Shown here one piece after another: positions 1-8,503 of a stretch of 64,000 nucleotides of DNA (position 1 is its first letter; the number at the start of each line of letters is the position of its first letter). This stretch comes from UBA5614 sp034678545 (lineage in GTDB: Bacteria > Cloacimonadota > Cloacimonadia > Cloacimonadales > Cloacimonadaceae). The stretch lies in NCBI GenBank assembly GCA_034678545.1, contig JAXDBS010000075.1:1-64000 (forward strand). Direction: 5' to 3'. The position numbers and the translations under genes are program-made. The notes below the pieces were generated by a model that worked only from the letters and a program-made list of their open reading frames with translations, ran no database searches and was not told where the DNA came from.

Positions 1-129
1 CACCGCACTGATTTTAGGAAATGAAAATGGAGCGGGATGCCGGGGGACACGTGCAAATGCGCGCTTGCCGGAGCGGGAAAGGAAATTATCATATCATTGA
101 AATCGAATAAAACACAAGGAGAAACAAAC

Positions 130-630
130 ATGGCTACCATAACCTTAAAGGGAAATCCCGTCAACACAATGGGAGAGCTTCCTCAGACAGGAAGCTCCGC
201 GCCGGAATTCAAACTGACGGCAACGGATCTGAGCGACAAGCAGCTGCAGGATTATTACGGGCGCAAGGTGGTGCTCAATATCTTTCCCAGCCTGGACACG
301 GCGGTCTGCGCGATGAGCGTGCGCCGGTTCAACGCCGAGGCGTCCAATCTGCAGAACACCGTGGTGCTCTGCGTCTCGCGTGACCTGCCGTTTGCGCAAG
401 CCCGGTTCTGTGGGGCGGAAGGGTTGGATAAAGTAATAACGCTGTCTGAGATGAAGGACTTTAACTTCGGCAGGGACTACGGCCTGGAAATGGCGGACGG
501 CCCACTGGCGTCGCTGCTGGCACGGGCTGTGTTCGTTCTGGACGAGACCGGCAGGATAATCTATGAGGAACTGGTCCCGGAGATCGGGCAGGAACCGGAT
601 TACGAAGCCGCCCTCAAAGCACTGATCTAA
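130..630 (+). CDS. tpx: Thiol peroxidase (Tpx), atypical 2-Cys peroxiredoxin
   Basis: Reduces hydroperoxides with electrons from thioredoxin, in the cytoplasm or periplasm. The 166-aa protein matches the usual Tpx length (about 168). The peroxidatic site reads PSLDTAVC with Cys60 and Thr57. The resolving Cys94 lies in the family motif DLPFAQARFC, so the full catalytic pair is present. I chose the ATG at 130 because it follows a good AAGGAG ribosome site at about 117-122 and gives the family N-terminus; the reading frame opens further upstream, at 37, without a ribosome site. The TAA stop is fused directly to a copy of the CCACGAAAT repeat. It appears to stand alone, with no operon partner. 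Confidence 0.95.
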   Translation: MATITLKGNPVNTMGELPQTGSSAPEFKLTATDLSDKQLQDYYGRKVVLNIFPSLDTAVCAMSVRRFNAEASNLQNTVVLCVSRDLPFAQARFCGAEGLDKVITLSEMKDFNFGRDYGLEMADGPLASLLARAVFVLDETGRIIYEELVPEIGQEPDYEAALKALI

Positions 631-675
631 CCACGAAATGCGCGAAAGTTATTTACCACGAAATACACGAAAAAA
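628..675. repeat. CCACGAAATACACGAAA repeat, left copy
   Basis: Two tandem degenerate units (CCACGAAATGCGCGAAA at 631 and ACCACGAAATACACGAAA at 655) begin immediately at the TAA stop of tpx. An inverted copy lies at 1177-1206, so the pair brackets the broken GxxExxY gene. About 20 nt are identical between this inner unit and the inverted copy. Its function is unknown. It has no transposase and no long terminal repeats. Confidence 0.75.
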
Positions 676-742
676 GATAGAAGGTAAAAAAAGAACTAAA
701 ATATATTGGTTCCAGCCTTTGAGTTTGAGGGGAGGATTCTGT

Positions 743-1126
743 ATGAATGATGAGAAGATAATATTCAAGGAGGAGGGCTAACAGATCTACGGGGCCTGCA
801 TGGATATGTATAAGATCCTGGGAAACGGTTTTTTAGAGCCAGTCTATCAGGAAGCATTGGATCTGGAATTCAATTCCAGAAACATTGATTTCATTGCGCA
901 GCCCACGCTGGATATCAAATACAAAGATGCTGTGCTTAAGCATGAATACAAACCAGACTTCGTCTGCTTCGGGAAAACAATCGTCGAGATCAAAGCCGTT
1001 TCAAAGCTGAATGATGAGCACAGGGCCCAACTCCATAACTATCTGAAAGCTCCAGGCTATAGACTAGGAATATTAATCAACTTCGGGCACTACCCCCTGA
1101 TCGAAAAGGAGAAGATAGTCCGTTAA
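743..1126 (+). pseudogene. GxxExxY family protein, interrupted by an in-frame stop
   Basis: Members of the GxxExxY family (PD-(D/E)XK nuclease-like fold, about 125 aa, function unknown) begin with a short helix followed by the signature seen here as GNGFLEPVYQEAL. The ATG at 743 follows GGAGG and encodes the expected N-terminus MNDEKIIFKEEG. A TAA at 779-781 then interrupts it, where relatives usually carry a Tyr or similar residue. The frame continues intact from QIYGACM to the normal C-terminus, including the PD-ExK-like pair PDFVCF and EIKAV. Either it is a recent pseudogene by one nonsense change, or a 108-aa product restarts at the ATG at 800. A sequencing error is the third option. Confidence 0.8.
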
Positions 1127-1176
1127 GGCTATCCTCTCTTTTTTTACTATACTGACCAAATCCCAGTAATCTTCTG

Positions 1177-1206
1177 TTTCGTGTTTTTCGTGTATTTCGT
1201 GGTTTA
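1177..1206. repeat. CCACGAAATACACGAAA repeat, right inverted copy
   Basis: On the minus strand this reads TAAACCACGAAATACACG followed by further ACACGAAA units. It is the inverse of the copy at 628-675. It overlaps the TAA stop codon (1204-1206) of the minus-strand GyrI-like gene, as the left copy does with tpx. Confidence 0.75.
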
Positions 1207-1671
1207 TTTCTTTTTAATGGGGATCCAGATTTCCAGGATGGAATCCGGTTGGCCCCATTTGAAGCGGAAATCATACCATTCGAAATCGTCATGGGGGGCC
1301 ATGTCATATTCTGAAGCGGGCAGCCATTCGTCGTGGATGAAGTCGTAGGTTTTCTGCAGGTTGTCGAGCGGGCCGGCATGCTCGAAAACGGCATAATCGC
1401 AGGCGGGGACATCCCGGACTGTCATGCCCTGCGGGATGTTTTCAGCCTTCGTGACGACGCGGCCGGCCATGTAGGTGAACGGTTTGCCCTTTTCATAATC
1501 CGGTTCATAGAAACACAGGCCCAGGCAGGCCATGCCTTCCGCGTTCGCGATCTCGCCGGCGCGGGGATTGAAGCTCTCCCAGAGTTGCGGGATGGTGTTG
1601 TTTGCCAGGGTGAAACGGCCGGCCAGGCCGACGACGGTGAAGGCGTCCTTGTGTTCAAAGCGCGGTGTCAT
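1204..1671 (-). CDS. GyrI-like / AraC effector-binding domain protein
   Basis: This is a 155-aa stand-alone effector-binding domain of the GyrI-like/SOUL superfamily, which in AraC and MerR regulators binds small hydrophobic ligands. Typical features are the N-terminal strand AFTVVGLAGRFTL, the central Gly-rich turn, the segment CDYAVFEHAGPLDNLQKTYDFIHDEWLP and the end DSILEIWIPI, the standard final strand of this fold. No helix-turn-helix is present, so it is a free sensor or binding protein. The ATG at 1671 follows a strong AGGGAGG site and is preferred to the upstream start at 1707. The ligand is unknown. Confidence 0.8.
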   Translation of the reverse strand: MTPRFEHKDAFTVVGLAGRFTLANNTIPQLWESFNPRAGEIANAEGMACLGLCFYEPDYEKGKPFTYMAGRVVTKAENIPQGMTVRDVPACDYAVFEHAGPLDNLQKTYDFIHDEWLPASEYDMAPHDDFEWYDFRFKWGQPDSILEIWIPIKKK

Positions 1672-1800
1672 GATAGCCTCCCTGATATTTTTGGATAAGC
1701 AAGTCAATTCATCTGAGACGGAGATTTGTCAAAACAAATGTGAGGTTTGTTTTGCTTGACTAAAAGGGGCAGGCGTTCTGACTGCAGGCGGAGAAATAAT

Positions 1801-2199
1801 ATGACCGTTACGAACGTGCCACCGCTGCTGGGCAGCGGCACCCTGCTGACGATCCAAGCCCTGCTGTTTCTGCTGCTGAACCTGCTGGACGGATGGACCA
1901 CCTGGCTGGTGCTGAAGCCCGACCGCTATGAGCGCGAGCGCAATCCCATAGCGCGCTGGGCGTTTCGGAAACTGAAGGCGCCGGGCGGGATAGTGCTGTT
2001 CAAAACCCTGATCCTGAGCGGGCTGGGGATCTTCATCGCCTATTGGTGGCGGGAAGCGTTGACCATCAACATTGCTTTGCTGATCGGCAACCTGCTGTTC
2101 CTGTACGTGGTGCCGCACAACTATAAGGTGTATAAACGCTACCAGAGAAGAGAGCAGGCGAAGCGGGAAGCCAGCCGGGTGAACTGGATCGTGCAATGA
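1801..2199 (+). CDS. DUF5658-like membrane protein
   Basis: This 132-aa protein has about three hydrophobic segments: residues 10-27 (LLTIQALLFLLLNLLDGW), a stretch near 63-80, and one near 88-103. It ends in a basic tail (KRYQRREQAKREASR). The LLDGWTTWLVL and NPIARW motifs fit DUF5658, a family of unknown role. The ATG at 1801 follows GGAG. The stop overlaps the ATG of the radical SAM gene (ATGA at 2196-2199), so the two are probably translationally coupled. Function is not assigned. Confidence 0.65.
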   Translation: MTVTNVPPLLGSGTLLTIQALLFLLLNLLDGWTTWLVLKPDRYERERNPIARWAFRKLKAPGGIVLFKTLILSGLGIFIAYWWREALTINIALLIGNLLFLYVVPHNYKVYKRYQRREQAKREASRVNWIVQ

Positions 2200-3848
2200 A
2201 GGTCCTGCTGCTGGGCGTCAACGCGTCCTGGACGCATACCTGCCTGCCGCTTTATTATCTTAGAAATGCCACAGGGGGCTTAGGGCACGAAACACGCATC
2301 CTGGAGCTGACCCTGAAGCAGACGCTTTCCGAAGCGCTGGAAGCCATTTACAAGGCAGCCCCGGACGTGCTGGGCCTGTCCGCCTATATCTGGAATGTGG
2401 AATATCTCAGGCAGCTGGTGCTGGAAGTCCGCAAGCTGCTGCCCGACATCATCATTGTGGCGGGCGGGCCGGAAGCCAGTTACAACGAGGCTTCCCGTCT
2501 TGCCATCAGGCCGGACTTTGTTATCAGAGGATATGGAGAACAGGCCTTTTACCGGTTGGCAAAGCTGGGATTCAACAGCGCAGACAAAGTGATCGAGACG
2601 GAGCCGCTGCCGCTGGAGCAGGTCCCTTTCCCTTATGCGGAGAGCGACGGGCCCGCCTTGCGGGCCAGGATGCTTTATTACGAAGCAAGCCGCGGCTGCG
2701 CCTGCCGGTGCAGCTACTGCCTTTCCTCCCGGGAGGAAAAACAGGACTGGCTGGCGCCGGAGCGGGTCTGCGCAGACATTGAAAAACTGCTGGCATTAAA
2801 TCCTAAGGTCGTTAAGTTTGTGGACCGTAGCTTCAATCAGAGACGTGATTGGGCGCGGGCGATCTGGAAACATGTTATCACTCTGAAGACAGATATACCA
2901 TTTCATTTTGAGGTTCATCCGGACTGGCTCGAGGCAGCGGACCTGGAAATACTCAGGCAGGCACCCCAAGGCAGGATCCAGTTCGAGATTGGCGTGCAAA
3001 GCATCCATGCTGATACTCTGAAACTGATCGACCGGCCTTCCGACTGGAGCAAGGTCAGATCTAACCTAATTGCTTTAACTCAGCAGACACGGGTAAAGCT
3101 GCACGCAGACCTGATCGCCGGCCTGCCGGGCGAAACCATCCAGATGGTGAGAGAGTCCGTCAACGTCGTTTTGGAAACATTCCCGCACGAGCTGCAGCTG
3201 GGCTTCCTAAAGATCCTGGCCGGCACACCCATGCTGGATTACGCGGGCAGGAATCAATATATTTGGACGGAATCCGCCCCCTACCAGGTGCTGCAGACGC
3301 CGAAGCTGAGCTTTGCTGATATCCTGCACCTTCAGAAGATCGCTCTGGTCATCAACGAATACTGGAACAAGGGCGACTTTGCCACGTTTTGGAGAAAGGC
3401 CGTGGAGTGGCGCGCACCCTATGCCTGCCTGGAAGAAATTTTGGTATTGTCCGAAGCAGGGAAAGAAGAACTGCACTCCGTTGACCGCGTGAAGCGGTTT
3501 GGGCTGATGGCAGGCTGGTTAGATCAGGACTGGAACGGAGACCGGCGGCAATATCTGCAGGACGCGCTGAGATGGGACTGGTGCCGCAAGGCGGGTGAGG
3601 CCTGGTATCCTCCCGGTTTGGAAGGGACTGCCGCGCTGCAGTTCAGGAAAGAGCATTATAAGGAGATCGCGGACTGGCTGAAAAGCGAACACTGGCAGCA
3701 TGAGGACTGGAATCTCAAGCGGATCACCGTTTTCTCAGCCACGTCGAATGACTTCAGCAAAGATTATCTGGACGGTTATACCAAGGCGGTGTTCGTAAGT
3801 AGGGAAGAGGCGGAAAATGCTGTCTTGATCTATACAAGGCAATGTTAA
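2196..3848 (+). CDS. B12-binding radical SAM protein, DUF4080 type
   Basis: The 550-aa protein has an N-terminal cobalamin-binding Rossmann domain (about 1-130, MKVLLLGVNASWTHT and IIIVAGGPEAS). A radical SAM barrel follows with the cluster motif CACRCSYC, whose CX3CX2C ligands are Cys168, Cys172 and Cys175. A C-terminal DUF4080 region is rich in Trp and charged residues. Such enzymes use S-adenosylmethionine and often methylcobalamin for methylations or rearrangements, but the substrate of this subgroup is not known. No classical His of base-on B12 binding (DxHxxG) is visible. It overlaps the DUF5658 gene by 4 nt. Confidence 0.85.
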   Translation: MKVLLLGVNASWTHTCLPLYYLRNATGGLGHETRILELTLKQTLSEALEAIYKAAPDVLGLSAYIWNVEYLRQLVLEVRKLLPDIIIVAGGPEASYNEASRLAIRPDFVIRGYGEQAFYRLAKLGFNSADKVIETEPLPLEQVPFPYAESDGPALRARMLYYEASRGCACRCSYCLSSREEKQDWLAPERVCADIEKLLALNPKVVKFVDRSFNQRRDWARAIWKHVITLKTDIPFHFEVHPDWLEAADLEILRQAPQGRIQFEIGVQSIHADTLKLIDRPSDWSKVRSNLIALTQQTRVKLHADLIAGLPGETIQMVRESVNVVLETFPHELQLGFLKILAGTPMLDYAGRNQYIWTESAPYQVLQTPKLSFADILHLQKIALVINEYWNKGDFATFWRKAVEWRAPYACLEEILVLSEAGKEELHSVDRVKRFGLMAGWLDQDWNGDRRQYLQDALRWDWCRKAGEAWYPPGLEGTAALQFRKEHYKEIADWLKSEHWQHEDWNLKRITVFSATSNDFSKDYLDGYTKAVFVSREEAENAVLIYTRQC

Positions 3849-3927
3849 GAAAACATGACAGCCTGTCAAGAGCTGGATTGGTTACATAGCATAATTTCTC
3901 ACCAGATAGGGGTTTGCATCGGTTTTC

Positions 3928-4350
3928 CTAATCTTCTTTTCTGAATGTTTTCAATCTGATCAAGTGAATTGTAACAGCAACAGCAATAAAGATCATTAGG
4001 ACTTTAATCGATTTGTTAGATACAAAGACGATAACAGAAAATCCTATGGTAAGCCAAAGTAGAAAGACAGTAAACAGTTTGTGCGTTAGCTTCATGCCCA
4101 ATCCCTCTTTGTAATTACGGATATATCTACCACACAAACGATTTGTAATCAGCCAAGTATAAAAGCGTTCCGAACTCTTAGCATAACAGAAAGCTGAAAG
4201 TAACAGAAATGGAGTAGTGGGAAGCAAAGGCAGAAAAATGCCGATAACACCAAGAACCACAGATATTGTACCGATGATAATAAGCAGAATTCTAACTGGT
4301 TTTTGGGAGAAGAGATTACCGGTATTCTTTTTTTTCAATATCCTGCTCAT
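3928..4350 (-). CDS. DUF454 (YbaN family) inner-membrane protein
   Basis: The 140-aa protein has a basic N-terminus and three or four membrane segments. The family signature is clear: ILLIIIGTISVVLGVIGIFLPLLPTTPFLLLSAFCYAKSS, given here in pieces (GVIGIFLPLLPTTPFLLL at about 35-52), then RFYTWL and the NYKEG segment. DUF454 proteins are inner-membrane proteins of unknown function. It is the last gene of the minus-strand block that starts at 11660, separated from the PlsY-like gene by 82 bases, and may belong to that operon. Confidence 0.85.
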   Translation of the reverse strand: MSRILKKKNTGNLFSQKPVRILLIIIGTISVVLGVIGIFLPLLPTTPFLLLSAFCYAKSSERFYTWLITNRLCGRYIRNYKEGLGMKLTHKLFTVFLLWLTIGFSVIVFVSNKSIKVLMIFIAVAVTIHLIRLKTFRKED

Positions 4351-4432
4351 TAGAATCAGTTCTTAGCATTATAGTGATTCTCCCGGGAGTATTCAATTCA
4401 ACATGCACAGCAGTAACATCCGGCAGCATTGA

Positions 4433-5170
4433 TTATTTACTAATGTCTTTATCAGACTTCTCTTTGACAATACCCAGCATCTTAGCTATCCTGATAACGC
4501 CTCTTCCCATTCCTGTTAACTGAAAAACGGCAATCGGATCATCCCAGCTTTTATCTTTTTTCAGCCTTTTTAATTCTTTCGCTTCAGGAATAAAAGCGAT
4601 GAAGAGAATGATGTTAACAACAACCGCATAAATTACATAAGCGATGTTATGGGTTCTGAACCACAGCCAGGGAATAATGAAAACAACTCCTGTCATATAA
4701 GCAGCCAGCACATCACGCAGCACAACCAATCCAAAAATCATGCCAAGAACGGAAGTCACAAAGACGCCGATCCAATCAACAGCTAACAAGGCTGCGTACA
4801 CAGCCAGGATTCCGCGCCCACCTTGGAAGCGATAATAGACAGGCCAGACATGGCCAATCATTCCTGTCGCAGCTGTAATCAGGAAGTAGGGGTGTTCCGG
4901 TAAGAGGCGCTTGATTATCAGTACAGGCACTGCGATTTTTAACATGTCCAATAACATGGTGAGAAAGCCGTATTTGGAACCAAAGTGGGCAGTAACTGAG
5001 GTTGCACTGACAAGCTTGGAATTAAAAGTCAGATCGCTGCCTTCGATACCGGCGCTGGTTGAGGTGAAAACTTTGCCTTTAGCAATATACCGTATTATCA
5101 GTCTTGCCATGGAAATGCTGCCGATAAAATATCCAACAACCACAGAAATCAATACTATCTGCCATTCCAT
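4433..5170 (-). CDS. Divergent PlsY-like acyltransferase
   Basis: This 245-aa multi-pass membrane protein shows the PlsY fold: N-terminal GYFIGSISMARLI, a transmembrane LLDMLKIAVPVLII, and the glycine-rich second motif GHVWPVYYRFQGGRGIL. PlsY moves acyl groups from acyl-phosphate to glycerol-3-phosphate. Here the first cytoplasmic motif, normally DIRxxGSGNxGATN, is replaced by SAGIEGSDLTFNSKL, and a cytoplasmic C-terminal extension of about 50 residues is added. A canonical PlsY is encoded at 19789-20460, so this copy is probably not the housekeeping enzyme. Its start overlaps the stop of the upstream dikinase gene (TAATG), indicating translational coupling. A different acceptor or donor is an inference. 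Confidence 0.75.
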   Translation of the reverse strand: MEWQIVLISVVVGYFIGSISMARLIIRYIAKGKVFTSTSAGIEGSDLTFNSKLVSATSVTAHFGSKYGFLTMLLDMLKIAVPVLIIKRLLPEHPYFLITAATGMIGHVWPVYYRFQGGRGILAVYAALLAVDWIGVFVTSVLGMIFGLVVLRDVLAAYMTGVVFIIPWLWFRTHNIAYVIYAVVVNIILFIAFIPEAKELKRLKKDKSWDDPIAVFQLTGMGRGVIRIAKMLGIVKEKSDKDISK

Positions 5171-7695
5171 TATTGACCTCCCTCTATTGGATCAATATGC
5201 TTAAGATATACTCGACCTTGATTTGCATCAAGAGTCAGCGGCTGCCCTGTTTTAATCAAGTGAATTGCTCTGGGCACATTAACCACTGCAGGTATGCCGT
5301 ATTCACGGGCTATAATGGATGTGTGTGATAACTGACCACCAGTTTCGGCAATAATGCCTCCGATATTGGCAAAAAGCAAAGTCCAGCCGACATGGGAAAA
5401 AGGAACAACCAGAATATCATCTGAGGTTAAAGCCCGGCTAACTTCATCAGGATTTTTAACCACATAAGCATGCCCCTTTTTGTAACCGGAGCTCCCGCAA
5501 ATACCGGTTAAAAAATTGCCGTCGGCTTCTTCTCCGCTGTATATAGGAATTACCTGATCTCCACAGATCGTATCATCCGGAGTTATTTTCTCGTCAGCGT
5601 CCAAGCGACTTTTACGGGCAGCGATTTTCTCTTTTGTTAGATTAGGATCGTAATCATGATTCAGAACTGATAGAAGCTCTTCTAGGTAAAGATAAAAAAC
5701 ATCCTCAGAATTGATTATCAAGTCCTTTTGAACCAAATCATTTCCCATACTCAGAATCAAACGCCTGATCTGGTAAGTGTCCTCTGAAAGCAGTAAACTG
5801 ATGTTATCCCGCAGATTCAGATATTTTATCGTCGCCCTTAAGAGTGAGCGGAACACAGGTCTGTGCAAATAAGACAGTTGTTTCAAAACCTCATTTTTCT
5901 TTTCCATCCAGGTTCGATTGTTATCTGTTGCATCAGCTTGGGCCTCTTTCAAAGCCCCATTGCCAATCATTGACCAAATCATGCCTGTATTCTCAATCCA
6001 ACGTTTTTCAGTAAAGTTAGTTGTATTGGCACTAAGGTGTCCGTATTTACGCAAAAATGATTGAAAGTCCGCTAAGAGCTCAATCCCAGACTGGGAAGAA
6101 GACAGTTCCTGCTGGATTGCCAGACTGTTTCCCGCTATGCATAAGTTGACTGTATCCGCGGAGAGTTTCTGCAACTGCTTGGATAAGTTGTTTATATAAT
6201 GGTTTGGTTCAAGACCTTTTAAACCAGACAGGCCCTTAATCAAATCGCTGGATTCTACAGATGGAGCGTGTCTTCGCACCATCTTTTTCAATACAGTATT
6301 GCGTATACTCATGTTAAAACTGCAGATAATAATATTCCACTGAGCATTGCGATGCAGATCCAGTAACATGGTTAAATGCTTGTATTTTCCGTGAATATCA
6401 GCTTGAGCCCAATCTTTATCACGGTATTCCTGCAAACGGTTATCTTGTTTTCTTAAGAAATCATTCATTTGTTCCGAGACTCTGGCATATTTCCAGACAA
6501 AAGGAATCAGGCGAAAAACCAGAATATATAAAAACCTAAACGTTAGAGGAGGCCTTCGACGCTGTCCAGTTTCATCGCGAGTAATCATTTCAAAAAAGTT
6601 TACAGGTAATCCCAGTTGATGCAGTAAACTTTCAAAGAATGTAACATTTGCATACAGCCTGGAGTGGATCAGACGAATCGAGTTCTTAAAATCGAAATCA
6701 TTGGTCCCCAGGATCTCTGTAAACAAGCGTCCGAAAACTTCAGTCACCATCGCCTGGGTACAAGTTGACCATTGAAGCGGTTTAATAAGGCCCGGGGACA
6801 TATCTGCCATCAGTTTACTGGAAAATATACTCTTTCCTTTGAGGTTAGTAATGGGTCTGGTTTGCAAAAAAACAAACCTCTTCCCGTCCCAAACCCATTC
6901 GATATCCTGTGGAGATCTCATTTTGCGCGCGATTTGGTTTGCAGATTCAGCCAACTGCAGAACCTGTTTGGACGTCAACAAGGGATGATCAGTTATAACC
7001 GGTACCATTTGGTCGATCTTTCCACCAGCGTTGACAACGTATCTATCCGGAGTAACACCTGCGGTAACAATCCTTTCACCGATTCCTGCGGTGGCTTCAA
7101 TAACAATCTCTCGCCTGCCGTTTATCGGATTTGCAGTAAAAATGACTCCGGAGTACACTGCCTGAACCATCTGCTGGACAACTACGGCCATTGCATTTGT
7201 TCCTTTTCCAGCCGGTTCGGATTTCTGGGCGGCGATGTACAGCCGGACATTAGGATTATATAAAGATGCATAGCACATATTAATTGCAGACAATACATTG
7301 TCAGCAGTCACGTTTAAATAAGTATCTAATTGTCCGGCAAACGAAGCATCTAACTGATCTTCTCTGACCATGGATGAACGTACCGCGAATGTTCCCGAAA
7401 ATCTCTGTAGATATTTCCCTATTTTTACAGCCAGGGCAGGATCTATAACCAAAGCAGACTCAGGATTCGGATTGAACTTATCAGCCTCAGGTTGCGGGGT
7501 TTTAACTGCAGAAAAATATCTGTTTCGCGTTTGCCGCGTTGATCTCCTAAATGCCTCAGTTGTTACTATGAAGCCAGGTGGGATTGGGAAACCAAACTGA
7601 TTCAGCTTGAGCAAATTGGCACCTTTTCCACCTACAAGCGTGATATTCAAAACAGGTTTTTTTTTGCTGCTCAGGTTAACAATCCGGCTTTTCAC
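5170..7695 (-). CDS. PEP-synthase/rifampin phosphotransferase-like dikinase
   Basis: This 841-aa protein has three parts. The N-terminal ATP-grasp PPDK domain (about 15-310) has VGGKGANLLKLNQFGFPIP, FAVRSSMVRED and the Q-TRPI end (VFLQTRPITN). A long unassigned middle domain (about 310-740) follows. The C-terminal swivelling phosphohistidine domain has TGGQLSHTSIIAREYGIPAV with catalytic His791. The PEP/pyruvate TIM barrel of true PEP synthases is absent. That order and length match rifampin phosphotransferase (about 865 aa), which moves the beta-phosphate of ATP through His to an acceptor bound by the middle domain. The acceptor here is unknown. The start is GTG. Coupling to the PlsY-like gene suggests a lipid-related acceptor (inference). 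Confidence 0.85.
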   Translation of the reverse strand: MKSRIVNLSSKKKPVLNITLVGGKGANLLKLNQFGFPIPPGFIVTTEAFRRSTRQTRNRYFSAVKTPQPEADKFNPNPESALVIDPALAVKIGKYLQRFSGTFAVRSSMVREDQLDASFAGQLDTYLNVTADNVLSAINMCYASLYNPNVRLYIAAQKSEPAGKGTNAMAVVVQQMVQAVYSGVIFTANPINGRREIVIEATAGIGERIVTAGVTPDRYVVNAGGKIDQMVPVITDHPLLTSKQVLQLAESANQIARKMRSPQDIEWVWDGKRFVFLQTRPITNLKGKSIFSSKLMADMSPGLIKPLQWSTCTQAMVTEVFGRLFTEILGTNDFDFKNSIRLIHSRLYANVTFFESLLHQLGLPVNFFEMITRDETGQRRRPPLTFRFLYILVFRLIPFVWKYARVSEQMNDFLRKQDNRLQEYRDKDWAQADIHGKYKHLTMLLDLHRNAQWNIIICSFNMSIRNTVLKKMVRRHAPSVESSDLIKGLSGLKGLEPNHYINNLSKQLQKLSADTVNLCIAGNSLAIQQELSSSQSGIELLADFQSFLRKYGHLSANTTNFTEKRWIENTGMIWSMIGNGALKEAQADATDNNRTWMEKKNEVLKQLSYLHRPVFRSLLRATIKYLNLRDNISLLLSEDTYQIRRLILSMGNDLVQKDLIINSEDVFYLYLEELLSVLNHDYDPNLTKEKIAARKSRLDADEKITPDDTICGDQVIPIYSGEEADGNFLTGICGSSGYKKGHAYVVKNPDEVSRALTSDDILVVPFSHVGWTLLFANIGGIIAETGGQLSHTSIIAREYGIPAVVNVPRAIHLIKTGQPLTLDANQGRVYLKHIDPIEGGQ

Positions 7696-7765
7696 ATACT
7701 TCTCAAGCTGATGTTATCAAGTTGTGAATAATCCACAAAGATAAAGCACATCATGAAAAAGTCAT

Positions 7766-8503
7766 CTACTTCTTTAGATTTGCTTTGGTGAAAACGTAAT
7801 CCGGTATATTATCATTGAACTTAATAGATATCAGATTGAATTCAGTGCCTTTGCCGGTTTTGAGCTGATCCTTAAAAATAATTTTCACCGGAACCCATCT
7901 GCCATCTATTCTTTCGATTTTTTTTACATCGGTTGTCTTGATCAATCGACCGCTCAAGGCATAGCGATTCTCTTTCAAAACGATAAAGCGCTCTTTATCA
8001 ACCCAGATCTTACGTTTATGATATGAAACATCTTTCTTTTTGGCCACCAGCTCCAAAATCCAACACTTTCGATTGATTAATGTCTCTTCCCCCACAATCT
8101 CTGCATTATAGATGTTTTGCAATTTGGGGTCCTCCATTAAATCACTGTATGATAGGTCAGATCCCATAATCGATTGATTTAAAAGATGACCGGAGATTAA
8201 CACAGTGCGGTCTGTGCGCGGAAAGTAGGTCCATAGATTCTCTTTCTGCTTGAGCATTTTTGTCCCTCTTTCCCGGGGTGGAGCCAGGTATTCGGTAAAG
8301 GCGGTTTCCGTTCCTTTGATCCAGGAAAGCGATTTTACAGTGCGATCTGCGCGATGGCCATGAATTACCATCTCAGCCTCAGAAACTCGGTTTCTGGCCG
8401 TGATGTTTTGATCGACTTTGTTCAGAATCCAATTTGGATCCGGATTCTGGGCAAAGACACCGATTGATAAAAGGATTAGTAACCAAACGATGTGTAATTT
8501 CAT
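7766..8503 (-). CDS. Outer-membrane lipoprotein-sorting (LolA-like) protein
   Basis: This 245-aa protein has a Sec signal peptide (MKLHIVWLLILLSIGVFAQ, cleavage near residue 19). The LolA-like fold of PF17131 is marked by SEAEMVIHG, the APPRERGTKMLKQKENLWTY stretch, SDLSYSDLMED and YHKRKIWVD. The family is periplasmic and is usually encoded beside LolCE-type permeases that handle lipoproteins or other lipidated cargo. Its ATG overlaps the stop of the permease gene upstream by 4 nt. It therefore likely receives cargo extracted by the transporter encoded at 8500-11660. Confidence 0.85.
   Translation of the reverse strand: MKLHIVWLLILLSIGVFAQNPDPNWILNKVDQNITARNRVSEAEMVIHGHRADRTVKSLSWIKGTETAFTEYLAPPRERGTKMLKQKENLWTYFPRTDRTVLISGHLLNQSIMGSDLSYSDLMEDPKLQNIYNAEIVGEETLINRKCWILELVAKKKDVSYHKRKIWVDKERFIVLKENRYALSGRLIKTTDVKKIERIDGRWVPVKIIFKDQLKTGKGTEFNLISIKFNDNIPDYVFTKANLKK

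Noticed and set aside
628..1206. Inverted repeats as ends of a transposon
   Set aside because: No transposase, no target-site duplication was found, and similar repeat copies occur elsewhere without a mobile gene.
3850..3870. Palindrome TGACAGCCTGTCA after the radical SAM gene
   Set aside because: The centre leaves too small a loop and no T tract follows, so it is not supported as a terminator.
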